Source of the DNA: Limnoperna fortunei
Taxonomy: Eukaryota > Mollusca > Bivalvia > Mytilida > Modiolidae
Length of the DNA: 64,000 nucleotides
Direction of reading: 5' to 3'
Assembly (NCBI GenBank): GCA_944474755.1
Contig: OX104112.1
Coordinates: forward strand, 53,766,774-53,830,773
The translations under genes were made by a program, and so were the position numbers. Shown here in pieces: positions 1-12,493 of the stretch. Positions within the stretch are counted from its first letter, which is position 1. Every line of letters starts with the position of its first letter. The notes under the pieces are model-generated. The model saw only the letters and a list, made by a program, of their open reading frames with translations, ran no database searches and was not told the origin of the DNA.

Positions 1-215
1 TGTACATGTAAAACCGTCAACTCAGTGTTCGTCATAGCAGGACATGTAAAACCGTCTACTCAGTGTTCGTCATAGCGGTACATGTAAAAACGTCTACGCA
101 GTTTTTGTCATAGCAGTACATGTGAAACTGTCTATTCAGGCTTCACCATAGCTGTACATGTAAAACCGTCTACTCAGTGTTCGTCATAGCAGTACATTTA
201 AAACTGTCTTGCTGC
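1..215. repeat. 38-bp minisatellite
   Basis: About five or six head-to-tail units of about 38 bp run from the window edge to about 215. Each contains 'acatgtaaaaccgtc' followed by 'cagtgttcgtcatagc'. Divergence rises toward the right end. The array probably continues left of the window. Similar but decayed units recur near 20.65-21.0 kb. Confidence 0.85.
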
Positions 216-319
216 ACATACAAATCTACTAACTCGCAATTCGTCGTAGTTGTTCATCGCCGTCTTTGTGCTCGTCATTGATGTATATGTCGAACCTCCA
301 GCTATGTGTTTACAATTAA

Positions 320-880
320 CATATATACCTACTTAACCTAATTCAAATCTATTACTTACATACTAACCTATTTGTATACCAACCTACTTACCTAGCTATG
401 ATACCATCTACCTACGTGTCTTACGTACCAATCTTCCTTAAATACCTACCTACCCACCTAACATTTGTGTACCAGTTTTATCTACCTACCAGCTAAATAT
501 TTTACTTACGTACCTACCTACCTACCAACTGACCTTTGACTATTTTCTCTTAACTTAACCTTCCTAAGCTATCTAACTGCCTACCCTACCTATCTAACAA
601 ACGTACAAACCTACCTGCTTATCAATTTAACTTCCCACCTACTAATATTTACCATTTTGCATATGCTACTTGGATACCTACCTACGTACCTTCGTATATT
701 TCTTACCAACAAATCTAAACATTTATCTATTTAAACTATCTACATAACATTAAACATTTACATACTTACCACCTACGCACATTTTTATCTACACTGTCTA
801 TACCTACCCTACATACTTATGCCTCTATCCTACCGATCCACTTAAGCTTCCTTCCTACTCAGCTTAACTACACACTTAAC
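320..880. repeat. degenerate (CTAC)n-type simple repeat
   Basis: The stretch is dominated by 'ctac', 'tacc' and 'acct' tetranucleotides with many substitutions, so it is an old expanded tetranucleotide tract. I see no gene in it. Confidence 0.7.
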
Positions 881-928
881 CAATTAATTTTAAAATACAA
901 ACCCACCAATACACAATCCATCTCTACC

Positions 929-1193
929 GGGGGCGTCGGTGGCCGAGTGGTCAAGGTAGTTCGTCTACTATTGATCATGTGGTCTGTCAACACTGAGATT
1001 GCGGGTTCGATTCTCACTACAGGCAGGGTTTACTCGACTCCAATCTTAACTGACAAGGATTGCCAGCTTTTCCTACCGCAGGTCGGGGGTTTTATCCGGG
1101 TACTCCGGCTTCATCCCCAATAAAAAAAGACGCCACGATATAGCTGAAAATTGCTAAAGGGGCGTTAAACACCATTCAAACAAACAAACGAAC
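929..1193 (+). mobile_element. tRNA-derived SINE, full-length copy
   Basis: The head resembles a Leu/Ser-type tRNA with an A box ('tggccgagtgg') and a B box ('ggttcgattct'), the internal RNA polymerase III promoter. A body follows that is shared by all other copies here, with 'tactccggcttc', 'aataaaa' and 'ggcgttaaacaccattc'. It ends in a short (CAAA)n tail. The body resembles the Meta-domain SINEs I recall from bivalves; that family name is from memory and unchecked. This is the most complete copy and a reference for the rest. Confidence 0.85.
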
Positions 1194-1566
1194 ATCATTT
1201 CCGAACTTTCGATTCTACTTGTTTTGTCGGTGTCTTTGATATTGTTTCAGACTAATGTCATACAGTGGCTTAAAAACGTTTAATCGCTTTTTGATTTTGA
1301 TTAAATAATGCTAACAATTAAGTGTTAAAGTTCGCGGTTCCCCTGTTCAAAATTCATACACAGGCGATTGTGAAAAACTTTTTCATTTGAAAAATTGAAA
1401 AAATCAGAGACACAAACTCTGCACACAGAATCAACATCCTATAAGTGACAATAATGCTTTACATGTATATGCAGACATTACAATCGATGGTGTGCCTATG
1501 AAATATTTTCGTCCTGCGTCGTCAGACGAGAACAGAAAGATAGTCATAAAAGCACAGAAAATCATA

Positions 1567-1656
1567 GAAGGCATGGTTTGAAGTATCACTGCTACGCCGA
1601 TGACACTCAGGTGTACCTCGTAATTAAGCCAAAAGAACCTGTCGTATTTGTGGACA
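1567..1656 (+). pseudogene. LINE reverse-transcriptase fragment (YADD motif)
   Basis: A short plus-strand frame reads HGLKYHCYADDTQVYL. That is the catalytic YADD block, with typical flanks, of non-LTR retrotransposon reverse transcriptases of the CR1/Jockey kind. About 27 codons are recognisable. The frame continues to about 1784 but stops resembling RT, and nothing upstream or downstream extends the domain. It is therefore a small dead relic. Assignment to a particular LINE clade is inference. Confidence 0.6.
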
Positions 1657-2384
1657 AATCCTTGAGTTCGGAAAATCAAGCTTTTATCATTGCCAGATCA
1701 AGTTTTTCTCCAACCTTAAATGACAAGGATAGTTTTCTTGCCAAATTTAAGGTCAATAGTTTTCACATGATTACTTCAATATAAAAACTTAAATATTATC
1801 CGATTATTACATGACATTTTTGATATCATATGTATTATTAGCCCTGGGTTGTTATTGGATCAAAAACCGCAGACTCGAGGACAAATATCATCCGGAGGCT
1901 AATAATGCAAAAGATATCCAAAATGTCATGTAATGGTCACTTTATCATATGCTTGGACGGGGGAAAATAAAAGACTTTGGATGTTAGAAATCTTATCCAG
2001 TTCTGGTACCGAAATATCTTTACTATCCCAATGCTCCTAATTAGTTTGAAGCCACTAAGGTATTTAAGATCACTCACGGTTTTCCTTTTTGTATTTAGGT
2101 TTTTGTATTTAATATATTTTTTATATCTAAAGCACGTTCAAATTCCTATTCATTCAGAATCTGCAGGTCGTCTCCTTAACCGTTAAACGCCAGATTTGTA
2201 AACAATTCCTGTAATTTCCGATCGTCTACGGAAAGACATGTGATAACATTTACGGAAAAGCGTGTAATAACTTTCGGAAGAAGATAATAACATTTTGATA
2301 TCAGCACACTTTGCTAATGTGGGGAAAATAAAAAGCTTTAGCCCTTTTATTCGTTTTATCATACAGTAAACAATTTAACTTATT

Positions 2385-2390
2385 TTTATT
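2385..2390 (-). terminator. polyadenylation signal AATAAA
   Basis: TTTATT on the plus strand gives AATAAA on the minus strand, about 85 nt past the stop of the TRIM-like gene. A second hexamer lies at 2346-2351. Confidence 0.55.
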
Positions 2391-2474
2391 AATTATACGA
2401 TAAATATATTCCATCTACCACTTTGTCGTAGTACAATGCGTCGATATTTAACAACAGAATCTCTTAAATAATTG

Positions 2475-4163
2475 TTAGTACATAACGTCATATAAAGCAG
2501 CATGTCCATTTTCCTCATTACAGACCAGAAGTCGTTTACTGCCTTTGTCGTAGTACACAGCATTTGGATGTTGGAGTCCATCAGACCTTGTCAATAGAAC
2601 CTTCTGTTGAGTACCATCTGGAGAAATAGCCATTAGTAGACTGTGTTTAAAACCGGCTGCATATGTTATACCATAACTATCGACAGCTATTGCAGGAGAG
2701 GAGCTCTGTGTTTGTAATTTATCATCATAACACGTCCAGATTTCTCTACCTTCCATATCTACACAATGTACACTCCTGTTGTTAACTGAGTAGTAAATTT
2801 TGTCCTTCTGTACTGTGATCTTGAAAGTACTCCTTGCATCGTTGTATATACGTATTATTTTGGAAATGTTCCCAGCTAGATCTATTACCTTGATTCCCTC
2901 GTTATTCGCCACGGCATATATTTTACTATCATGGTAAGAAATGCCCCAGATTGACTGTTTACATAACTTTTCGAGATTTCGATATGTTGTTTGAGTTTTA
3001 AGATTTACTATGGATATTCTTTGGTCGATATATGAAACTGCAACCCTTTGGTCATCAATTGTTGTAACGTCATAAGGACGATATGGAACACTTATTTCAC
3101 AGTCATGTGAACCGTCTTCCCTTAGAAGAGTGAGAGACGATTTATTCAAACTTCCTATCAGAATACTCTTATTTGGTAATATAAGGCAGCTCGTTACATT
3201 GGAATTCTTTTCACCAATTTTAAATTTTGTTCTTAACTTTAACTTGAGGTTTTTTAACCCATGAACTGATGTTTCAGCTGGAGACAGGTTCTGTGCCTGT
3301 ATTAGTCGTCGCTCCAAATATGGAACTACTGCTTCTTTATGTATAATTTGTATTTCTCCTATGGAGTCAAAGGCTTCAATGAATGAGTCAAATTTTGGGC
3401 TGATCTGAACTGTCACACGTAGCTCCGGAATACTGCTAACAAAACGCTTGATTCCATTTACGTCATCGACAATAGCTTCAGAGATCTTTTGAATTCCAAT
3501 AAACGCTTGCAAATTCGAAGAAATTTGTTTCATTTTTTGCGTTTTGTGTTTTATATGTAGAATTCTCTCGCGTTTCGTTTCGAGTTTGGACGTAATCGAA
3601 CTAATTTCTTTCGATGCTCTTTTTGCCTTGGAATTGATTGTCATTATTAATTGTTTCTCTAGATGATCTAAGTGATCATTTATTTCCGCCCGTTTTTTTG
3701 CAATTGATTTCTTGATTACATCTTCCTCTTCCCTTAGATTAGTTTTATTTTGAAGTAAATGTCGTATTCCCTTTTCTATGTTTTCCAGAAGGCTACCAAT
3801 AGTTTGCTCAAGTTCAGTAAGTGCGGTAGAACTTTTGACTCCAATTGCTGCTTCATCTAACGGTTTAAGATCTTTACAGCTGACATGTTTCAATTGGACA
3901 CAGACTCGAAAGCAACACTGTCGTGAATAGGACAGTAAAAGACTAACTGTTTATTGTGATCAGCACATTGTAGGTTTACATTAGAACTTTCGTGCCAAGG
4001 ATAGTCATCAACCGGTATTACATGATGATTTCTGTCACCTTTGTGAATTCTAATGCATTCGTCACAGAAACCTTTTTCACATTCTGTGCACCATTTTCTA
4101 ACATATTTAGTACCATTTTCACATTGGCATGACATATATTGTAATTGACTAAAATAGGCCATC
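2475..4163 (-). pseudogene. B-box / coiled-coil / beta-propeller TRIM-like gene, frameshifted
   Basis: One uninterrupted exon holds two overlapping frames. The first (4163 down to 3890, about 90 aa from ATG) has two Cys/His clusters of B-box type: a first with CENG...WCTEC...CDEC, and a second starting CADHNKQLVFYCPIHD. It stops just before the last B-box cysteine. The second frame (to 2475, about 470 aa) picks up immediately with that cysteine region, then a long coiled coil (about residues 20-150) and a repeat-rich C-terminal half typical of NHL-like propellers in mollusc TRIM-type proteins. There is no RING domain. A single-base shift near 3895-3910 separates the frames, so this copy is either a recent pseudogene or carries a sequencing or allelic error. 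Family members often act as ubiquitin-pathway or innate-immune scaffolds; that role is family knowledge, not shown here. A TTG or GTG start is not needed: ATG at 4161-4163 is the natural start. Confidence 0.8.
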
Positions 4164-4172
4164 GTCACTATC

Positions 4173-4190
4173 CTGTAAAAGAATTAAGAG
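4173..4190 (-). promoter_or_regulatory. splice acceptor in 5' UTR of TRIM-like gene
   Basis: On the minus strand a pyrimidine-rich run ends in 'TTTTACAG', 10 nt before the ATG at 4163. This suggests a 5' UTR intron whose first exon lies upstream (above 4190) and was not identified. Confidence 0.45.
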
Positions 4191-4654
4191 ATTTTAAGCA
4201 CAACGTAAAACTATACAATGTTTTTAAATAAGCACATTTACCTTCAAATAGTAGTGTTTTCATTCGTTACATTGCTTCATTACTTCCCTCAATTTTGATT
4301 ACCTATTGTGCACAAACATTGAAGTGTGTAAATGTCAATGATGGGTTCTGATATTTTTATTATACAAAATTACACTAAATTAAGATAATAACAAAACTCG
4401 GAGCACCAAGGAAACAACGACAATCCGTATATCCAAGTCCAATAAACCGACGATAACAACAAATATAGTTTATTCCGTCTTTCGGTAGCGTAAAAAATGA
4501 ACAGATTCGATGATACAACTCGTCAAAACGTAAAAGTTATGCCATGCCGCGGTTGATTACGCTACCAGAAACATCATCATCGGATGACTACAGCATGGAG
4601 TCTCCCAAAGTCAGGTTGCACTGACCGAGAATGTAAACCAGGTAACCAAGTTTT

Positions 4655-5215
4655 GACGATTCTGCTACAGAAGCTTGATGGAACACGTGTTTATTGCCAA
4701 CGAAATGAGTCATGTGTCAAGGAAGTGGATAGAGGTATCCTTTTGATGTTGGCGGCTATCTCAAATGACAGAAAATCAGAGCTTGTAGCTTGTGTACGTA
4801 CCACACAACTTGACGGTTAAGCGGTACAGTGTCGACATCCTTCAACCACATCTTCTTCCAATTATTGACATCAGAGGGAGTTATTCCAGCAAGACAATAC
4901 TAGGTCGCACACAGCTAAACTAACCAGAGACTTTATTCGGCGTAATAATATTAAATATGTTGCCATGGCCTTCAAAACCGCATGATTTGAACCCCGTCAA
5001 ACATCTATGGGATTAATTGGACAAACGTGTGCGCCAGCGCCACCCACAACCGCAGACTCTAGATCAATTTCGACAGATGTTGCAATAGGTATAGCGAAGA
5101 ATACCTCACAATAATGTTCGGGTTTTGATTGAGTCCATACCGAGGAGATGCAGAGCAGTGCTGACGTCTCGAGGTGGTCACACACGTTACTACATGTTAC
5201 TTGCAGTTGGGCGTA
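4655..5215 (+). pseudogene. Tc1-like transposase pseudogene
   Basis: Fragments of a DD34E (Tc1/mariner) transposase occur in order but in shifting frames. They are a DGTRVY block (about 4678), a VMVWAGIS-like block read as 'LMLAAISND' (about 4745), the second-aspartate block QQDNTRSH (about 4885), the 'LPWPSKPHDLNPVKHLWD' block (about 4960-5012) and the C-terminal 'PRRCRAVLTSRGGHTRY' (about 5137-5190). Several frameshifts and stops are present, and the third catalytic position, normally Glu in NPxEHLWD, reads Lys. No intact inverted termini were found. It is a dead DNA-transposon copy lying just upstream of the TRIM-like gene on the opposite strand. Confidence 0.8.
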
Positions 5216-5571
5216 TTTGACTTTGATTATTTGACTGTGATTTCTGATTTGTACATGCAATTACAACAAACATTTTAAGTGCATATCGTTCGTGTACTTG
5301 TAAAATTTTGATTGGAAGGTCGCTTATTAAAATTATAAGAATCCACTATTCGTTTCTGTTCTAGAAAAGTATATTTTTTGCAGTCAAGATTGAATATGAC
5401 AATTTTTTCATTTTGAAATTAAAATAGTCTCGTTTGTCGTACATTTTTGAAAGGTATTTATCGTTCTCTGCTAAAGAAGTACGGTCTGAAAAGATTTATT
5501 GTTTTTTTAATATATTTATGTCCCTATATATTATTCAAACTGTATTTTGTGACATAATAATATGGTACTAA

Positions 5572-5686
<115 letters not shown>

Positions 5687-6461
5687 TGTGGAAAAATTGT
5701 TAGAATCATAAGTTATCTCGAAATTTTGTCAAAACCGCCAGAAACACTTTATATCAAGTCAGCTTTGAAACTCACAACCTCTGCGCTGTCACTGTGATTA
5801 GTAGTTTTACAGAGTAACAAACCACTTAGCCACTTTGTAAGTAGATTTTATTCCTGTTATAATCGCATAAAGCAATACGTTTGGCATAATGCATATCAAC
5901 ATATTAAATTATTGCATCCTGTGCATTGCACTACTATTGCTTTCAAAGTTTGGAGTTTCCAAGGAACAAAAACGAAATAAAAAATCTGTTCATGTACTTC
6001 AGTTGTGTTCTTTAAACATATTATCTAAAGTATTTCTTAAATAATACTTAAGGAAACATAATCATAGTTTACTTACTAGGTGGTATTTATAAATATCTCT
6101 AAACTTATGAAACACTTGAGATTTTCTTACATGCATGGCAAATATAGTCCATTAATATTCTGTCGATTTATCTGTTCAATGTGTTCGACTTATAACACCA
6201 CACATAACAATAGTCATTCATCGTTGATTATTCAATGATCAAGTTTGCAGTATTTTAAAAGCTGGCGCACTGTTCTGAATTTCGTTCAAACATATATTAT
6301 ATCCTATCAAAAATATATACATGCATTGACACAAAATGTAAAATTCTACAACTATGACAAAATTTAGTAAATACTTTCTATAGTGTGAAACATATTTGAT
6401 TATTTTGACACCTATTGATAACAATATATTATGACACATTTAAATATGAAGTCACTGGTCG

Positions 6462-6645
6462 CGTAGTTAGGTTCGTTAGGCATTTACTATTGATATATTG
6501 CCATTGAACATTTGGTTGTAAGCTCAAGCCTAGTTGTGGGCAGGTTGTGCTTGACTCCAACCTTAATTGACAATGACTGCCAGTTTTCGTTTCGAAGGTC
6601 GGTGATTTTTCCGAGAACTCTGGCTCCTCCTCATTCAAACTCTTG
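6462..6645 (+). mobile_element. tRNA-derived SINE, degraded copy
   Basis: Diverged match to the copy at 929: 'tttactattgat', then 'gggcaggttgtgcttgactcc', 'cttaattgacaatgactgcc' and 'aaggtcggtgatttttcc'. The 3' body and tail are missing. Confidence 0.7.
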
Positions 6646-6666
6646 CTGGAACTACAACACTTTCAT

Positions 6667-7004
6667 GTCTGAATTCCATCGGCCAATGCAGCGGTCTTGC
6701 ATTGAATGACCAATAGTAAAACGCGGAAGTCGGAACCAGAGAAAATTATCCTGAAATTACGAAAGGAAGAACTCAAAGGAAGAGCACATGGCTTATGTGT
6801 TTTGGAACCAGTTACATCCCTTTGTGAACACACTTGCTAGGAATATAAACAAAGTTACTAAAACCTAATTTTACAAAAATAAAATTAATTATGATTTAAC
6901 TATTATTTCTTTTTCATACAAAGCAAAGTTAAATTTTTACCGTTTTACACCATTAATTGAAGAAAATTTACTGCGAGACCGCTGCATTGACCGAGGGAAT
7001 TCAG
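6667..7004. mobile_element. MITE with about 32-bp terminal inverted repeats
   Basis: 'ctgaattccatcggccaat' at 6667 is the near-complement of 'gaccgagggaattcag' ending at 7004, and 'gcagcggtct' pairs with 'agaccgctgc'. Inner arms (about 6703 and 6945) also pair. There is no coding capacity, so this is a non-autonomous DNA element of about 338 bp. The target duplication is unclear. Confidence 0.65.
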
Positions 7005-8807
7005 TAAAAAAGTGTTTTAGTCCAAGAAGAAGATTCGCGGTTGCAAAAGTATGAATCTATTAAAGGAATTGATGTAATAATCTTGAAGAATAAATATCCG
7101 AGAGTACGTAGTAGACCCACAAGCATGTTGGCAGTTGAAAGTTTCACGAGTTAACTTGACAACAAAGAAAGGGGGTAGGAGTTTGCGTTCTAGACTCCTT
7201 CGCTCACTTCGGTCTGACAAATTTGTTTTTCGTTTTCTGGCCATATTTCGCCCCAAATGATATGGGGTCAAATTCCTGTGATTAAAGAATATAAAAGACA
7301 AGGTTAGAAGCTTGAATTCATCATTACAGACGAGTGGATCACTGAGACGTATGCAATCTTTTAATCAATTAATTAATTACAAGAACAATATATTTAGCTT
7401 GATACTTAAGATTAATTTAAAGTTTTACATTATGTGACGGTTTTGACATAAAGATTAAAAGAGCCCTCATATGTTACTTGATATAAAATCTAATAGTAGT
7501 ACCTTTATTGTTCTGAAATTATTTCGTGTATCTGCAGTGTTCAAAATGTCGTATACTTGCCAAACTGGGTCTTTAATAACGATGTGAAAACCAAATATCC
7601 TATAATTATATAGAAAATAAAGCAAATACATTATTTTAAGTTGTTTTCGAAAATTAAAATTACATACTGATTCATCAGAACGATTTATTGATTCGTTTAT
7701 AAGGATATAATTTGTTGTACCTTATAATATGGAGTAGGCATGGCCAATATATATTGTTTTTGAATATAAATATATATATAATATAAATTTTATATTCGGA
7801 CAATATAGTCTTTAATTAACTTTTTTTTTTTATTTTTGCACACAATTCCTTGTTTTACTTTTTTCATTGATTTTTCTATTACATCTTCTTCATTCACTTT
7901 GAGACAGTTTTTTTATGATATCAAATTCAACAATCAACATCAGCCTTAAGCAGATTTTGAACACGTGACACATAATTGCCGTAGAGCTCATTGCTGTGCT
8001 CGCTATTATAAAGAAATTTAAAAGGTGTACGGTTTAGTTAGATTTCTAGTTTTAATTCAAAAAGATTTAGCACATACGTTCAGGTTTTTAATATACATAC
8101 TAATTCTCTTTAAACAATTTAATAATGTACGACAGTAAATGTTATCTATCTATTATTATAAGGGTATAATTATATAAATTTCTTCTTGATGAAAGAGCAA
8201 CGAAGAATGTACACCTTTGCAAAGGTAATTTTTCATACATGTACATATCTATCCTTTTCCATAATTGTTATACGATGTAATAGAAAATTTAGCAAATGGA
8301 TGAGTCTTTTTATTCAAACTTTACACAGTGGTAAATTTACACCTGAAAATATAAAGTTGTCTGTTCTTTAAGAATCCACTATTAATATCATTGGCGTTAT
8401 TGCAGCGCACATTTAAAATAAACGATTTTCCATACACGCTTTTACGATATTAAAAATGTAAACCTGCTAAAATCATTGTCTCAACTAGTTCTTTAATTAC
8501 AATTAACTGTTTTCCTACTTATCTGTAGGAGTATTTTTTGTTTGTATAGACAGACAATTGAAAAAATAACAAAAACACGTTACTGAACATCAATCAGTTT
8601 ATAAACGTTTCAAAAGATCGCTTTTCCATCCGCTTTCAATTTAACGCTCATCCATAATTATCAACATTGTTTGCAAAGTGCGCTCGTTTTGAAAACCCCC
8701 ACCCTCCCTTCAAAATAGTTCATCAACATTTTTTGCAAGTCTGCACATCCACATGCAGGGTAAATAATTGATATATTTCATAGCCATTCATATCATACCT
8801 TCTTGTG
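7005..8807. other. AT-rich intergenic stretch
   Basis: No gene, exon-like frame or recognisable element was seen. Short frames here have no motif and AT-driven composition. A TA-rich simple tract lies at about 7745-7795. Confidence 0.5.
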
Positions 8808-8881
8808 CACACCGATCAACCGACTTATATCATTTTGGTGAGAAGAAGTATGACACGATGAAAAAAGATATAAACAAGTTA
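8808..8881 (+). repeat. left arm of 74-bp inverted repeat
   Basis: It matches 12420-12493 in reverse complement with one mismatch over about 74 bp. The 3.5 kb between the arms (8882-12419) contains a 5'-truncated SINE and a hairpin but no protein frame I recognise. The arms could be termini of a larger element or two copies of a dispersed repeat. Confidence 0.75.
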
Positions 8882-10525
8882 AGACCTATACGTATACAGA
8901 TGACCTTTTCCAAATCGCTACGTTTAAAACTCACTGTATCAAATATAGTGTAGTAAAAAATTATTTGGCATATATTTGTCCATTAACATATTCAATCGTT
9001 TTAACTAATGTTTTCATTTGTTATCTAAAAATATGTTCCAAAGGTACTGGCATCACAATTTTGAACAAATAAATGCAAAATTTACGCTTCTGCACAATAT
9101 ATTTCTGTATCAAGTGTTTTTATTCAAAAGGACATATATCCAACTTTTTTTCTGACCCCAAAATTATTCTTTTAATTACAGTTTATTAGGAGTTTGAATA
9201 ATTTTTCTTTACGCATTAAATGAAAAAATGATACGGAAAAAATCAGCTCATCTTTTTATAATGACACGATGAATAAATGTTCCTTGACACGATTGAAAAC
9301 AGCCACGTATTTCTTAAGTGATTACTTTTATACTTCCACATGGGGCATTTCAATAAACTTTTTACAACTAATGTCTGTATATATCATTGAATATTATACA
9401 AAAAGTCTACAATTGTAAATACAATAGGACTATGATGTATAAGTTCTTGACACAAATCACTAGATATGGAAAAAGGTAACAAGCAGCGGAGCAGCTTTTT
9501 AATTCATCTTAAAACCATAGTGAGGAATTAAACATAGAGTAAATGCTCTCATTGAGACAATCCCAGAGCAGGGCTTAAGCGGAAATCTGTGTTGTATGTC
9601 GATAACGCTCTACATACGAGTTCGAACCTATCAACAAATAACAACATAACGAACACGATTTTTTACAAATATTTCCTACTATGTCGACATTAAATAGTAT
9701 AAAACGGAACCATCTACTTGGTAGGTCAATATATTGATGTCAAACTTTTATTACAAATTACAAGGTATGAATTTAGGCAAACATTATCAAATATGCTGCC
9801 TAAAATTTATAATAAAGACGCAAAGCGAAAAATTTAAAGGTTAATTAGAGTACAAATGAGAGTTAAATCTCAAGAATTAATACATCATTTTTAACTGTAA
9901 CACATATACTTCTTATGTCTAATAATTTTTAACATTATCGTTTGCAAATATTTTGAGAATGATTCCACAGTTATCTTTTACATAAAAACAGAAAAGGAAA
10001 ACGTGTAAGACATGTAGTTACTAAGGACGATATTATTTCATTCGAACAGACAGCCGAGATTGACCTTAATTGACCGAATTATACACAATTTTTATCGTGT
10101 ATTACACCTGTAGACATCCGAAGATACACAGAAAAGAATCTACGAATCTGGCAAGAGAATCCTTACATAAATGTACACCGTTTTATTACAAAATTATTTA
10201 TATTTATGGTTTAATCACCCGTTTTCTTTCATTGTTAATTGTAATAAATGAATAATAAATAATAATAAACAATCAAACAAACAAACAAAACAAAACAAAA
10301 CAAAACACCCCAGCTTTTAACGATCTCATATAATATTGTCTTTATTTTTATGTCAACGCCCCAAATGCGAAGGCCATGCACCTTTGCCTTTGGGCGGTGA
10401 CATAAAAATTCAGTTTTGCAGAAGGTACGAACGTCGACATAATTTTGTCACTCTTGGGTTTTCTACGAGACCTATTGTCTAGTAACTATCTACTCACGTG
10501 GCAAATATGAAAAGCTTAACCTATT

Positions 10526-10657
10526 AACGAAGGTCGGGGTTTTCTCTGGGTACTCAGGCTTCCACTTCCAATAAAAACTGGATTCCATCATACAGCTGAA
10601 AAATTGCTGAAAGTGACATTAAACACCATTCATACAAGCAAACAAACAGTCAAACAA
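10526..10657 (+). mobile_element. tRNA-derived SINE, 5'-truncated copy
   Basis: The 3' body is present ('aaggtcggggttttctc', 'aataaaaactgga', 'agctgaaaaattgctgaaag', 'attaaacaccattc') with a CAAA-type tail. The tRNA head is absent. Confidence 0.75.
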
Positions 10658-11367
10658 TTATTTTCAAAGTTATAATCCGCGAAACAATGACTTAAAAGGC
10701 AGTCACTCGAAAGGCAATGATGTGACCTTGGGGGTCAAATTTCAAATTAAATGTCAACACCCTTGGCATGCGACACATCGATTAGTTATAATCTACCCAC
10801 AGGCCAAATATCACAAAGCTTACCTAAAAAGGATAAAAACTTTTATCCCCGTATCGGTATTATTCCTGGAATTTGATTGGTCAGTTACACGTCTTTACAA
10901 AACCAATATACCCGGCTCGTTGCTAAGTCATATACCTGGGTGTTGCTAAGCGTTAGTTGCACAAAAGTACTTAAGATGCGTTTATATTATAAATGGTAAT
11001 CGGTTTGTGTCATATATAGGATGATCAAATCTTTAACAAAAGGTCCAAATGTGCTTTATTTTTAACAGAAAATGAAACAAAAGATATGCAGTTTGACAAA
11101 CAACGACGTCACACTATTATGCAAGACATTCAGCGCCAAAATTTATTTCTTAAACATCTGTTTGAATCCAACAAAAACTGTTCTTTTTCAGGCACTGTAG
11201 GGTTCTACCAAAGGTAGTACCCTACACCTTGTAAAAAAGCGATATTTGTACCAAATTCAAATCAAACTTCCTTTGATAATGATGAAAACGTCACTTTAAC
11301 GTCCGCCATTGCGTTGACAAAGTACCTAAAAATGCATTATTTCAAACTAAAAACGGGGATAAATTCG

Positions 11368-11478
11368 TTATACACGTTCATATCCGTAGATATGGAGATT
11401 TTAACACCTTCAGCACCCCTGTACTTGGGGCACTTCAGGTGTTAAAATCTCCATATCTACGGGTATGAACGTATATAA
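11368..11478. repeat. near-perfect hairpin, about 40-bp arms
   Basis: The left arm (11368-11409, containing 'gatatggagattttaacacc') and right arm (11437-11478, containing 'ggtgttaaaatctccatatc') are complementary with very few mismatches around a 27-nt loop. No coding function is seen. It could be the centre of a foldback element or a structured RNA. The surrounding 10660-11360 and 11480-12419 show nothing else. Confidence 0.85.
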
Positions 11479-12419
11479 CATAATATCCTGGACACGATTT
11501 GATATGGATGCACGGACGGACAGACAACAATATGTCGACCTTCTTCTGTCTCTTTTACCAAAAACCCAATATAAACGTCCTAAAAAAATCAAAAGTGGAA
11601 TGTAACACTAAATAAAGCTATCTTGCATATCCTAAACGTGTATTAGTATGGGATTTGCAGTGTCAAATAAATTTGGCTGAAAATATCAGCCTTAAAGGAG
11701 AAGAAAAGAAAAAAGAAGATGAAGTAAATTACCAGACAAAAACAATATGTCTCCCATTTATCTTCGTTTGGTATACATAATCAAATAAGAATAGCATACA
11801 AATACAAAGTATAGTTTGAAAGCTTTTCTGCATATGCTATTGTGTGTCGCAATTTGTTCATTGTATATTTTATGCACAGTTATCAAAATTAATTTTCCCC
11901 ATCCTCCTCTTCATGCTTCATATTGACAAGAAAATTAAAAATTTACATATATTATTACGTTACGAACTCTTAAAGTGAATACTTATTCAATTGGTTATCA
12001 GAATTTCATAGCTTATACAAAGTCATATTTCTTGTTTTAGTCGTATCATTGAACTGATTTATACCGTATCGTACTTTCCCCGACTCTGCAATTAAAATCA
12101 AATTAATATTGTTAATGCATTATGTTAAAGATACATTTTTGGCACCAAACGAAAGCTAAAGGATTATTCTTTACATTTAAACGGCCGATTTGAAATAAAA
12201 TTATATCATAACAGGTCATTTTAGCATTTTAATAACTATATCTGCATTTTTTCGCTTATTTTATAAGATAAGTTGGACAAAAATAAAAGCAAGAGATTAA
12301 AGAACTGAATATATCTATTGCCAAATCTATGTTAAATCGTGTTTTAATATATTTTATTCGCTACAGTAAATTTAAAACATAAATTTTTTTGAAAAACTAA
12401 CCTACGTTTTCATCGCTTC

Positions 12420-12493
12420 TAACTTGTTTATATCTTTTTTCATCGTGTCATACATCTTCTCACCAAAATGATATAAGTCGGTTGATCGGTGTG
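12420..12493 (-). repeat. right arm of 74-bp inverted repeat
   Basis: Reverse-complement partner of 8808-8881. The region 12494-13430 after it holds no recognisable gene. Confidence 0.75.

Noticed and set aside
1..215. CRISPR array
   Set aside because: Units are adjacent tandem repeats without unique spacers, in an animal genome.
929..1020. Genuine tRNA gene
   Set aside because: A and B boxes are present but the cloverleaf is imperfect and the unit is fused to a SINE body with a tail.
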